This document shows positions 13,401-24,123 of a DNA stretch of 64,000 nt, piece after piece. The translations under genes and the position numbers were made by a program. The stretch's first letter is position 1. Every line of letters begins with the position of its first letter. The DNA comes from Planococcus citri (Eukaryota; Arthropoda; Insecta; Hemiptera; Pseudococcidae), in contig NC_088681.1 of the NCBI RefSeq assembly GCF_950023065.1, positions 30,290,836-30,354,835 of the forward strand, read 5' to 3'. The notes under the pieces were generated by a model that had not been told where the DNA came from, ran no database searches, and saw only the letters and a program-made list of their open reading frames with translations.

Positions 13401-14829
13401 TAACCGATAACGCCATTTCTTATCCTTACGACTACAATAGATCACCTTCCCCAGCCAGATCGATCCACAATTACAGCAGTAACACCGTCAAAGAAAGCAC
13501 AACTCATAGATCACCTTCGCCAGCCAGATCGTACTATTCGACAACTTCTACTGTGCGAAGCAACACCACTCCTCAACCGATCACAAGGAATTTATACTCT
13601 TCATCGAAAACCATCCAGGAGACCAGCCGCCGAGAAACTCAGCGATCCCCTTCGACCCCACCTCCCCATCGTTCCCCTTCACCAGTATCGTTCGCTCAGC
13701 CACCAGATCCACCATTGGAGACTTCGGTCAAAAGTTACAATTTCGAACGTAATATTCGACCTCAGTCGCCGAATTTGAAACAGAAATTCAGCCCTTCTGA
13801 TCCTAGTCGCGATGCTATTCCTGGTCATACGGTAATTACGCGTAATTACAAATACTCCAGTCAGCAGACCCAGAGGTCGAAGTATCCGCAGGATGATTAC
13901 ACGTATAGGCCGGAGCCGACACCGGCTTATACGTATACGAGACCTTTCCCTTCACCTTCCCCGCCACCTGAAGTCAGAGAGCAAAGACCACCGAAACATA
14001 TCGATGAGTTGATGGCTTCATTTTCTGATACTGAAGTAAGTGTTCATTTTTCTTTATTTTGGTAACAAAAATTTGTAAAAAAAAATCAGAAATTTCTCCA
14101 TGAGGAAAAATAAATTTTGGTGAAAAACGGAGGATCTTGGGAAAAATGTGAAAAAGAATAAAATTGTAGAGCATGAATCTGAAAGACTTTTTGAGATATT
14201 TTGAGAAAAAATTGAAAAGTTTAATTTTTATTGAACGATTTCTTAAATTAGGAGTTTACATTTGGGACACCCTGTACATTATGAATAAAATTTTCACCTA
14301 TCCATTTATGTTGAAATATTTAATTATCACAAAATTATTGTCCACAGCACCGTCAAGAAGTTTTCAATCGTTTCCATACCACTCGTTCTTCGACCAATCG
14401 ATGCCTCACACCAGGGCCCGAAAAAATAGTACAAGTCAAAAAGCCTTCACCTCCATCAACTCCGACTGACAAAGCCGAAACTCAAAAACTAACCGAATAC
14501 AGAAAAGAAAAAGTAAACGGAGTTGCTGGTCCTCCAGTGTACTATCCTCCTGGACCATTATTCACGAAAAAAGAAGAATCTGCTGCGATGCACCAGGTCA
14601 GTGCCTTTCTAGTACATGCATCAGTTCGATATTTTTTTCCCCATTTTATTTCATATTTTTTATGTTATTTTTTCAACAGTGTGAAGCAGGCGGAGGAATG
14701 AAAGCTAGAAGGAAGGCCAAATACGAGTACAAAAGTGGTAGCAAAATGAGAGAAGACTCCGACGTGAAAAAGACAATCGTGCCGATGTGTTGTCCTGTCT
14801 GCTGCGCTTTGCCTTGCGCCATTATGTAA
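10481..14829 (+). CDS. Paxillin-type LD-motif protein without LIM domains, CaaX tail (646 aa)
   Basis: Nine exons with open, phase-consistent junctions: 10481-10569 (ATG at 10503), 10682-10923, 11007-11094, 12657-12761, 12846-12891, 12963-13258, 13338-14035, 14348-14596, 14680-14829. Residues 22-29 (LDELLEDL, created by the exon 1-2 junction) and 151-158 (LDTLLDDL) fit the LDxLLxxL consensus that recruits FAK and vinculin-type partners in paxillin. A third segment, IDELMASFSD at the end of exon 7, resembles paxillin LD4. Exon 7 is rich in SPSPARS, proline and tyrosine and looks disordered. Exon 8 has GPPVYYPPG. The protein ends in a cysteine cluster and CAIM, a textbook farnesylation CaaX box with palmitoylatable cysteines upstream. 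No LIM domain is present in the gene or downstream to 17.4 kb. The role is inferred as a membrane-anchored adhesion or cytoskeletal scaffold. I cannot name an orthologue. Confidence 0.8.
11291..12224. mobile_element. Intronic element with ~120-140 bp terminal inverted repeats
   Basis: It lies in intron 3 of the LD-motif gene. The left end starts AAATGAGGAGTTGCGATAA and the right end is its reverse complement. The inverted match continues inward through CTCTTAAAAT, the TTTTTTGGG blocks and CCAGGGGTTCCCAAAGTTG. The interior (11410-12085) has no transposase frame. No clear target duplication was found, so the superfamily is unassigned. Confidence 0.7.
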
Positions 14830-15295
14830 TTTTTCAATTTTGAAGATTTCCCTCCAGAAATATTTAATTTTTTATGTTTCATCTTATAATCGAAAATTCG
14901 AAATTAGTACGTGAAGAGTAGTTGTGGAGCGAGGGAGGGAGGGAGGGAGGGAGATAGGGAAGATATTGAAAAAATGAAAGTACACATAATTAAAATCAAA
15001 TTTCCATGTTACCAAGAAAATCTGCTAATTTTTATTCACTGCGAAAGAACATTTTCTAGACCTACATTTATCTGTATTTATATTTATATTGTACTTAATT
15101 TGAACTTTATAAAAATACACCTTCGAGTATTTATTTATTTTACGTTGAGAAATTTTGTTTATTTGAAATTAATTATGTGAATAATTTTTATTTAATCATT
15201 CATCTATTCATTAAAAAAAATTGTAACAATACAAATAAGATTTTTTGTAACATTGTAATTGTTATTCTGTTAAAATAAAAAATTTAATTTTAATC
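14830..15295 (+). other. 3'UTR of the LD-motif gene with G-run
   Basis: AT-rich sequence follows the stop at 14829. Five GGG runs separated by single A residues occupy 14933-14951. AATAAA-type signals lie near 15275. Transcript extent is inferred. Confidence 0.45.
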
Positions 15296-17487
15296 GTTTG
15301 AATTTCAATTTTTAAAAAAATAAAAACTGCTTATTTGTGAGAAAAAAGACTGAAAAAAATTATTCACTTTCTCTCAAAAATGGGCTTTGAAAAATCCAAT
15401 TTGCAAAAATTATTACGATTAAAAAAAAAATAAAATCATCGACTTGAAAAATTAAGTACTTATTTTTTCGAAATGAAAAATCCAGATCTACTTTATTGCA
15501 AAAATCATCAATAACTTTTCAAATCAATTTCTACAAAAAATACAATTTTCCAAAATATTGAAATCCAGCAACAATAAATTGCTCTTTTGCTAAAAAAATC
15601 AATTCATTAAAAAATTTACAAAATAGTTTTGAGATACTTGATCCTCTCACGAATTATTCCATTTATGTGCATATTATTCAATTAAAAATACCCCATTTTC
15701 CTCGAAGAATCAACTCTTTGAAAAAATGAATAAATAATTTTCAGTAAGGTATGTACATGCTTAATCCTCCCTAAAAATGACTGCACTTATTTTCTAATTT
15801 GTTCATCTAAACTGACTTGTGTTTCTAAAAATTAAAAATTGTCTTGTCAGACACAAAAAGAACGCCCCAGCAAAATAATCACCATTTTGTTATTAGGCAT
15901 TTGCATTTTTTTTTTTTTTTTTTAAATTGACATAATTATGTACTTACAAGGTTATAAGAGATTCAAAAATTAATAATTCAAATTTATTATCTTCGTATAA
16001 ATTGAAAAATGGGATCTCAACACATAAGAGGCACAATGCTCTCACAAGTTTGGATTTTGGTTAAAATTCAAAACAATTTCAAAAGTAAAGAGGCATATCG
16101 ATAATTACTAAGTAATTTGAAGGAACCGAGTTCAAGGTATTGGTTAATTTTTTTAGCCCGACCTCTTGAGTTTCCTTTCTCTCTCTCCAGTGTCCTTAAA
16201 TAAGGTCAAAATAGGTACAAAAAAAAATGAAAATCATATCTGGCACTTTGATTGTATAATTGGACGTGATTTTAAAATTGCAAAAAAAAAATGCATGTTT
16301 AAAATTCAATAAGTTGGTAATTTTTTGGATGTGAAATTGATACATACAATTAATGAGAGAACTTTCGGTGATTTTATTTTTGAAAATTCTAAGAAATTGA
16401 AAACTATCATTTTTTGACCACATGCACATATCGAAAAAATGTTGTATTGAATGAAAAGTCTTGATTAATTCCAAAAAATGAGCATTTTTGAGAGAAAATC
16501 TTTTTAAAAATCTGTTTGTTTACCAAGTTGAATTCTGTTCAAAATTGCATGAATTTTCTAGCTAAAAATTAAACAAATTGTGTGATTTTACGAAATTTTA
16601 CCATTAAAAAATTGTCTTTTATAAAATCCACGTTTAAAAATATTAATATTTTTTCAACAAAAAAAAAAGTAAGTAAAGAAGTTGGAGGCTGGGTAGTTTT
16701 TTTTTTTTTGAAAAACGATTATTAAAAAACTTTACCTTTCAATGAAAACATAACTTTTTACAGTGTACGAGGTTGAAATTTTTTTTTTTAAATTACGTTC
16801 TTGGAAGAATTAATCCGGAATCCTCAACACAAATATATTCTCTGTGAAATAGCTTCATCTATTGTCTCAAAAGATCTACAAAATGAATAGCAATATGACC
16901 TTATCTTGAACACAATCTCCTTCGCATATAAACAAACCATCAAAATTGCAATATTATCCACGATTTTTTTTCAAATAAAAAAAAAAAAAACATTTCAATT
17001 TCACACAAAAAATTGTCGCAGACGACAAAAACATACGAATACGTCTCATTTTTCTTGTACAATTAAAATCGTATTCATCATTCGTTACACTATTCACGTC
17101 ACATTAATCTCATTACAATTAGCTATACCTACTATGGAAAGACTAAACAACAAATAATGGAATTGCCTTCAGACTTCAGCTATCCGTCGTAATCGTAATA
17201 AAAACCACCTCGGTCAATTCTTCAGATAAAGCCTGGGCAAGTAATTATTCCGCTTGATTGAAATTTAAGCAAACTCCGTTCTCAAACGCACATGACTAAA
17301 AAAAAGGCACGCGTTTCTGTAATTATTTATTCGTCGCTACGTGGCAACCAAATCAATGAAATTCCCTTACAAGATTCGAATCTAACGCAATGCATCGGTC
17401 TGAGAATTTTTTTAAAACAACAAACAACCAGACCAAGTTGTGTATCTTTCGACTAGTTCGTTCGATGGGAAACTTACAAGATCATAA
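15296..17487. other. AT-rich intergenic DNA
   Basis: Homopolymer A/T runs and short chance frames only. The promoter of the PACRG gene should lie at the right end; no TATA box or other element is distinctive enough to call. Confidence 0.5.
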
Positions 17488-18768
17488 ATGAAACAACAGA
17501 CCGCCAACGAAAATACTCGTGGTAAGTAAACATATCCTATGTACATTACAGTAGCTCGCACATACGTTCAAATTATATTCCAAGCATAAATATCCATTTA
17601 CACAGACGCCGATCTACAAGTGAACCTCATTTGTAAACGATATTTCATTCAGAGAAAGCCTCAAACACCCTGCGTGCAACGCGTAGTACCCGGATTTTCG
17701 GTGCAATCGTATCAAAAAAATGTCACTGTCGATTCGCCGCCAAAAGCCATGGTGAAAAAATCGTGTATCGGGAAGACGTTATTTCGAATGTATTACAACA
17801 GAGGAGACATACCAGTTTGTATGGAATTTCGAAACCGAAATAAAATAGCTTGGAAGGTGAGCAGAGGTAGAGCAGGGTATACCAATTACACCGCATAATA
17901 CCATCGTTAAAATCGTCCATAGTATAAAAGTCACAAAGCAATAAACATTAAGCGAGTATTTATGAGCTCGAGAGGATTTTAATTCTCGACCTAGATTTTC
18001 GGATTGATGCGAGTAATCCTACGTACGAATTAAAATCCCCCGTAACCAGCTCTATGAGTTTCTATGTATAATATTATATTTTTAGGTAGATATCGACGGT
18101 ATCGATTATCGACATTATTTACCCATATTTTTCGACGGATTACGCGAGATCGAACATCCTTATAAAATACTCGCTAGGCAAGGTATCAAAGACATGCTGG
18201 AGCATGGAAAAACTAAACTTTTACCTGTGATACCACAAATTATTATACCTATCAAAAGTAAGTAGAAATGCATCGGCTAAAATACAGCAAATTAAAAAAT
18301 CGTATATGTAACTCGAGCCATTATTCATACAGAAGCTTTAAATACTAGAAATATAGACATTATTTGCTGCACGTTGAAAATTCTCCAGCAACTGGTCACC
18401 TCTGCAGACATGATAGGTGAAACTTTAGTACCTTATTACCGACAAATCTTACCAGTGCTGAACATTTATAAAGATACAAATAGTAAGTATCGTACCTATA
18501 TGTGACAAGAGAGGTACGCGGATGGTAATTATTACAAAAAGCAGTATTGTTTTTTCATCTGTCATTATAGTATTCGATTTCATCTCAGATTTAATAACCT
18601 GTTCCAGCAAACGTGGGAGATGATATCGATTACAGTCAACAGAAAGAACAAAACGTAGGAGACGCTGTACAAGAGACTTTGCAAATATTAGAAAGGTACG
18701 GAGGACAAGATGCGTTTATAAATATCAAATACATTATTCCAACGTACGAATCTTGCATCTTGCATTGA
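17488..18768 (+). CDS. PACRG: PACRG, parkin co-regulated gene homologue (255 aa)
   Basis: Five exons join in phase: 17488-17521, 17606-17856, 18086-18257, 18333-18482, 18608-18768. The product is the length of known PACRG proteins. Diagnostic stretches are FRMYYNRGDIPVCMEF, KIAWKVDIDGIDYRHYLPIF, FFDGLREIEHPYKILARQG, LPVIPQIIIPIKKALNTR, a DIDYSQQK block and ERYGGQDAFINIKYIIPTYE near the C-terminus. PACRG is an alpha-helical-repeat protein that binds tubulin and, with FAP20, forms the inner junction of ciliary doublet microtubules; in insects it is linked to sperm and sensory cilia. AATAAA lies at 18790, 22 bases after the stop. A broken partial copy lies at 20019-20238. The start is the only ATG that gives an in-phase first exon. 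Identification is secure. Confidence 0.95.
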
Positions 18769-18949
18769 GAACTACGTCATCAAATTACCAATAAAATTTA
18801 ATAATATATATTGTTTTAAAATATCACACACCACTTTCATTTTTTTTCTGCTAAAAAAGAAACAAAAAAAGAACGTTGGTTGGAATGCAAACACTCTTTC
18901 AAAACCATTTATGAGCACAGAGAGCTAAAATACTTAACGAGAATTCAAG

Positions 18950-20018
18950 TCAAAAAGCAAAACTTTGAAAACTTTAGCAAAAATCAGCTCATCCCATAAA
19001 AGGTAATCATGTGTCAAAAAAACAACATTTTCCCGCAATTTCTGAAGAAGTGCGAGACTTTTTGGAATTTTTTACAAAAAAACACCACTTTTTAGCCAAT
19101 TTGCTGAAAAACGATTTTTTTTTTCATTTTTGAAAAAGCAAAACTTTGACAAATTTTCGCAAAAGGAGGGCTTTTTGGCCCAATATTTTAAAAAAAGTTA
19201 AAACTTTTCAAAGTTATGAAATTTTTAACAAATTGAGCTAAAAAAGAGCGAGAATTTTCGACAATTTCAGCAAAAAAATAGAAAAATGGTAGATAAATAT
19301 TGACAGAAAAAATGTAATTTTTCGTAATTTTAATGAAAAAAGCGAAACTTTTGAACAATTTGGGGAAAAATAAGACTTTTTGGAATTCTCTGCAAAAAAC
19401 GTATTATAGATTTTTCAAACTTGTTGTTTTGCTAAAAAACAGAGATTTATGGGTAATTTTTGAAAAAAGTAGGTACATTTTTTTCCAGCAATGTTCCCAA
19501 ACAGCGATAATTTTTCGTGAATTTTTTGGCAAAAAGGAAGAATTTGACAATTTAGCCGAAAAGCAGGACTTCCTGGTAAATTATTGGGGAAAAATTATGC
19601 TTCTTCCAAATTTCCGTCAAACAAGCGAGACTTGGAAAACTTGGGGGAAAAATTGGGCCTTTTGGAGTCTCCCGAAAAAAGAGCAATCTTCCGCCATTTT
19701 TTTAAAAAGCGTAAATTTTTACAATTTTTGAGAAAGCGAAAATGTTTGACAAGTTTTTGGCCAAAAAAGCGAGACTTGGAGACAATTTTTGGAAAAAAGC
19801 AAAATTTTTTCGAAGCTTTTTCCAAACGAAAAATCTTAATCATTTTTCTGAAAAGCAAAAATTTTTGTCAATTTTTAGACAAGCGAGAATTTTTGACCAT
19901 TTTTGGCATAAGGCCATTCTTGACAATTTAAAAAAATGCGCTATTTTGTCGCGATTTATCTTACAAAAGCGAAAATTTCGGCAATTTCCTGTCTTAATAA
20001 AAAAAATTGAGACTTCGT
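18950..20018. repeat. Degenerate short-unit tandem array (~35-50 bp)
   Basis: Repeated variations on AAAAGCGAGACTTTTTGACAA and TTTTTGGCAAAAA run for about 1 kb. Unit length is irregular and no two units are identical. Long-looking frames here (e.g. 19333-19731 and 19742-20107) arise from the array, are rich in Lys and Phe, and are not genes. The array separates intact PACRG from its partial copy. A similar array lies at 46590-47450. Confidence 0.75.
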
Positions 20019-20238
20019 TCGGGAAGACGTTATTTCGAATGTTTTACAACAGAGGAGACATACCAGTTTGTATAGAATTTCGAAACCAAAGGATATATAC
20101 AAATTAAAATTTAATAATATATATTGTTTTAAAATATCACACACCACTTTCCTTTCTTTCTGCTAAAAAAGAAACAAAAAAATAACGTTGATTGAATGCA
20201 AACACTCTTGTAAAACCATCTTTGAGCGCAGAGAGCTA
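20019..20238 (+). pseudogene. Partial PACRG copy: exon 2 fragment fused to 3'UTR
   Basis: About 20019-20085 copies part of PACRG exon 2 (from TCGGGAAGACGTTATTTCG through GTATAGAATTTCGAAACC; original ~17767-17835) with few changes. It then jumps directly to a copy of the 3'UTR (original ~18780-18930; landmark TATATTGTTTTAAAATATCA), ending near the GAGAGCTA shared with ~18928. Exons 3-5 and all introns between are missing and the AATAAA is lost. Because the 3'UTR continues past the normal end, this is a DNA-level duplication with deletion, not a processed retrocopy. It lies beyond the 3' end of the convergent pyrophosphatase gene. Confidence 0.85.
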
Positions 20239-20307
20239 TGTAATAGGATCCGAGGTGTTTGTAGTATTTTTTTTTTTACATCCCAAACGACATGACAACC
20301 ATTTGGC

Positions 20308-22169
20308 TCAATATTTCAAATGAATAAAATGCCACTTATCGACTGTAATCAAAAACAAAATTGTACTTACTATTAGCAACTGTTTTTCATTCAAGTAACT
20401 AATTCTATAAATTTTTTCACGACTACTAAATGGACTAAAGACATCCAGCCTAGAAAATTTCAACAAATATCCGAACATAACACAATGAGAAATTTTTTTT
20501 ATAGTCATTACGAGATTTTAGTCCGTTCAGTAGGAAGAAATGATGAAAAATTCAAAAAACATACCAGTAGGGTTTACTATTTGAGGCGTCGTAGCTTCCG
20601 GAGCTTTCAACGATAAAGCTTCAGCTTCGCTAATACCGATTGTACTCGTATTGTTCAGGGAAGTGTTGACCCTTTGGACATGATACGAAAATATAATCAA
20701 TAAAATACGATAATTTGAAAAAAAATATTTATCATGGATACTCACGGGCTAATATTACTGGCTTCGACTTCCTTCGAAACTAATCTCTTCCAGTAAGTAT
20801 GTACTTCGCTGACGATCTTTTGAGCGAATTCGGGTCCTTTAGCTTCTCCATTAAAGGCGAACTGATTTTCTGGTTTACCATCGGGAATTTTATAAATTCT
20901 GAACCATTCCACGGTAGCTTTTAGTAAACCGGGGAAGTTCTTTTCGATATCAGTCAAATCTATAAAACACGTAACGTTTCTCAGCATTCGATACTAGTTT
21001 TTAAAATATTACAGATTCTTCAGAACCTCCTACGTACTGTTTACTTGTTCGGCGACCGGATCGTTCACATCTATAGTAATAATTTTCCAATCAGTTTCGC
21101 CTGTCGAGAATACGAAAAATGAATCAGTTTTAATGAGCTCAGTTTAAGCAATAAATTCACGATAAACAATACAGCTATTATGTAATTTCAAAGTAAACTT
21201 CGCTACGGTGATAAGACGACTAAAATTTCATTAGGATAAGAAGCGAAGCGACATTCAAGGTTAAACTGTATGTTAATCGATCTAATAAATTTGGAATATG
21301 AATTACCTTCGTCGATTAAAGCAACAGCTCCTAGAACTTTAACTTGCAAAACTTCTCCACGTTTAGCAACCTGTAAAAAATACCATTAAATGTACTGAAT
21401 GTTACGGTACAATTTGGATTAAAATTTTATACGAAAACATTACGCACTCTGAAACCGATTTCAAGAGCATCGATTGGATCGTTATCTCCTTTACATTTAG
21501 TATTTTCATCGATTACATTAGGATCTTCCCAAGTTTGAGGAAGAGCACCGTAATTCCAAATATACCCATGATGAGGGAAGCAATTCGGTACGAATCTAGG
21601 GACTCCTTTTTTGATATCTTGCTTGATTGGATTCAAAGGTTCGGCTAGATTTATCTGCAAAACACTTTTCATATTTATTAAAATCTTTCATCGATGAAGA
21701 TGAATAAGATGAATGTTGAAACAGAATCAATACTTACTTCCATTTTCGCATTCGTCCATCGAGGGATTTCGACTACCATGTTATATATTTTCTTTTCGAC
21801 ATTGGCGAACAGTGGAATGTCATGAAGTGGAGATATGAGACCCCTTTCATCTTCTGCAAGCATGAAAATAAAATGTGTGAGTATTTCGAGCCATCAAAAA
21901 CACTTCAAACACGACGATTAATAAATTGGGAAACGCATAATTAAAATATGGAAATTTAGCATAGTTTTCGAATTAAGCGCACTCGAGTTTGCTCGTCTGC
22001 ATTCATAATATGCAATATGAACGAATACATTTGAAAGGATACTGAAAACTATAACCATATAAATACAGATTTAAAGAGCAATACTGAAGTCAGAAAAAGT
22101 CAACTTACTCAAAAACACTCGGTATTCCGACGAGTACAACGATCCACGTTCAATAGTCTGATAAACCAT
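20308..22169 (-). CDS. Soluble inorganic pyrophosphatase, family I (288 aa)
   Basis: Eight exons join in phase on the minus strand (first to last): 22169-22109, 21853-21738, 21654-21448, 21370-21307, 21100-21038, 20959-20746, 20671-20565, 20342-20308. The enzyme hydrolyses pyrophosphate to two phosphates with Mg2+. The family signature DNDPIDA is at residues 116-122. Other landmarks are IPRWTNAKME (50-59), GYIWNYGALPQTWEDP (89-104) and EWFRIYKIPDGKPENQFAFN. The last exon is only 35 bp; its VDKW matches the conserved C-terminal tail of animal PPases and decides the final splice over read-through of exon 7. A TTTTTCAG acceptor 13 bases before the ATG implies a spliced 5'UTR. In Drosophila the orthologue (Nurf-38) is also an NURF remodeller subunit; whether that holds here is unknown. 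Confidence 0.95.
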
Positions 22170-22182
22170 TTTGCTGAATTGC

Positions 22183-23690
22183 CTGAAAAATACTTGAGTT
22201 ACTTTGAAATTCGAAACTTTACCAAAGAACATCTGAATTTTAATTAAAATAACACAAATACGCTAATTAGCTAGGATTGATCGTCGTACGTGTTCGGACT
22301 TCGGTGTTTTAAAAAAATAAAAAAGATAAAGAATTTTGTCAACGGTGATCGCGGAAAAGCGAGAATACGACCCACAGGACTACCTAAAAGTAAACGGGTA
22401 TATGAATCATAATAGAACGATGAATGCGCGAACGTGTATTGAACTACGAACGGTCAGTTGAATGTAATGTTACCAACCTACGTTAGTTCAGAGCTGGAAT
22501 TTATTTTTATTTTTTATTTAAAAAAAAAAAAAAGAGAACAGAATAATTATTTTAATTCTGATTCTGACCTTCTGTTATTCAAGTTGCTTATCACGTGTTT
22601 TTGAAGGGAATTAATAACAATAACACGCTATTCAATCATTTTTAAATCCGGATGAATGCGAAAAAGACGTAATATTTCATATTTCGGCCAACGGGAATTG
22701 AAAACGCGTAATTCAATCGCTCAAGTGATTAAAATACGCGTTTTCTTCCAACGATTAGATAAAATAAAATAGGTACCTATATTATTAAATTAAACTGGTA
22801 AAGTAAAACGATTTACTACAATTTTAATTTACTTTACTTGCTTTTTTCGCGAAATAAACCTCAAAAGTCGAAAATATCATTACTTTCCCAGTTAAATAAT
22901 GTGCTATTTGATGCGAGGAATTCTATGAGCTGATTAATTTTGCATTTAATTAAAAGAATAGGTACATGATTATCCTCAGTTTTTCACTTCCTTAAAATAA
23001 AGCAAAAAACTGACTCCAAACTCAAAATTCGATACATAAGGATGGAAGATTAAAATCAAAACCGAAAATTTATAACTTCGTTGGTTTACAAATCCATTTC
23101 TGGGATAATTTTAACTCAGAACCACAAACTTGTCATGATTTTATTTTTTTTTTTTGGTATTTTTTTACGGGCAGACAAAATTGATAAATCCTATTTGTAT
23201 TTTGCATAAACTTCTACGACCACCACCCCTTCCCGTTTTGTTTACTTCGTAAACCGTCTTACCTTCTTAAGACTTAAAATTCGAAGCTTTTAGTTTTTTT
23301 TCCTTTCGTGCAACTCTTTTTTTGACTTCTAAAAAAATTTCTCCTTGAGAAGAATAAAAAAGTTTATAAAAATCCTATTCATGACCTCCACTGTTTTTCA
23401 AAAATAATTTTTGCATTTTTTGCCAAGATTTCTCAGTTTTCCATCGCTTTTTTTTACGAAATACGATTGTAGATATGAAAGAGTAGGTAGGTACTTCTAT
23501 TTTAATTTTTATCGTTCATGTTTGGGGCTCACTCAGCCAATAAAAGTCTACTGGGAACTACCTGCATGGTAACCTTTTATGGGCAGTCCACCTCTGCCCT
23601 CTCCCAATCACCCCTCAAATTCTCACAAGTACCTTGTGAACGTTAAAATTGTTGCAAAATGCGATTTTCTTTTAATTTCGAATAAAATAT
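22183..23690. other. Intergenic DNA upstream of the pyrophosphatase
   Basis: The non-coding first exon and promoter of the minus-strand pyrophosphatase should lie within about 22.2-22.5 kb, where the sequence is less AT-rich. Nothing else recognisable. A TAGGTACCTA palindrome sits at about 22770. Confidence 0.4.
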
Positions 23691-23699
23691 TAAAATTAA

Positions 23700-24055
23700 A
23701 AAAATTAATAAATTGCTGGCCCAGTGCAGCTGAAAATTTGGCGCTCTACTATAGGGAAATACGTTGCTGATAGTAAATACCTAAGAAAATGTTTTCCAAA
23801 AATTGAAAGTGACAAATTTTGGGCCAAAAAACATATATTAATAATAGTCGTTTTCCCCTAAATTGAGGTCATCGAGTAAGAATTTAGAGTCCATTTCATT
23901 CTAAGAATTCACCCCTTCCTAATTTGTGTTTTTTTGGTCATTGTCATTTTAAATTTTTGGAAAACATTTCCTTAGGTATTTACTATTAGTGACGTATTTC
24001 CCTATAGTAGAGCGCCAAATTTTCAGCGGCACTGGGGCAGCAATTTATTAATTTT
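23700..24055. repeat. ~100-bp inverted repeat pair with ~150-bp spacer
   Basis: 23700-23810 and 23955-24055 are reverse complements with few mismatches. Shared blocks are GCGCTCTACTATAGGGAAAT, TAGTAAATACCTAAG and AAATGTTTTCCAAAAATT. The mirrored frames reading NLALYYREIR on both strands are just this repeat. It sits immediately left of a larger foldback element. Confidence 0.8.
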
Positions 24056-24123
24056 AAGAAAAATAAACAATCTTTGTTTGAAACTTCAGTAAATTCAAAA
24101 ATAAAAATAACATTTTTTTCAAT

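Noticed and set aside
19333..20107. Long overlapping frames of 115-132 aa at 19333-20107
   Set aside because: They run through the degenerate tandem array and are low-complexity Lys/Phe/Arg sequence; one even runs into the PACRG fragment.
20527..20565. Read-through of pyrophosphatase exon 7 to a stop at 20527 as the C-terminus
   Set aside because: A GTATGT donor and a downstream 35-bp exon encoding VDKW, the conserved PPase C-terminal motif, fit better and keep the usual length.
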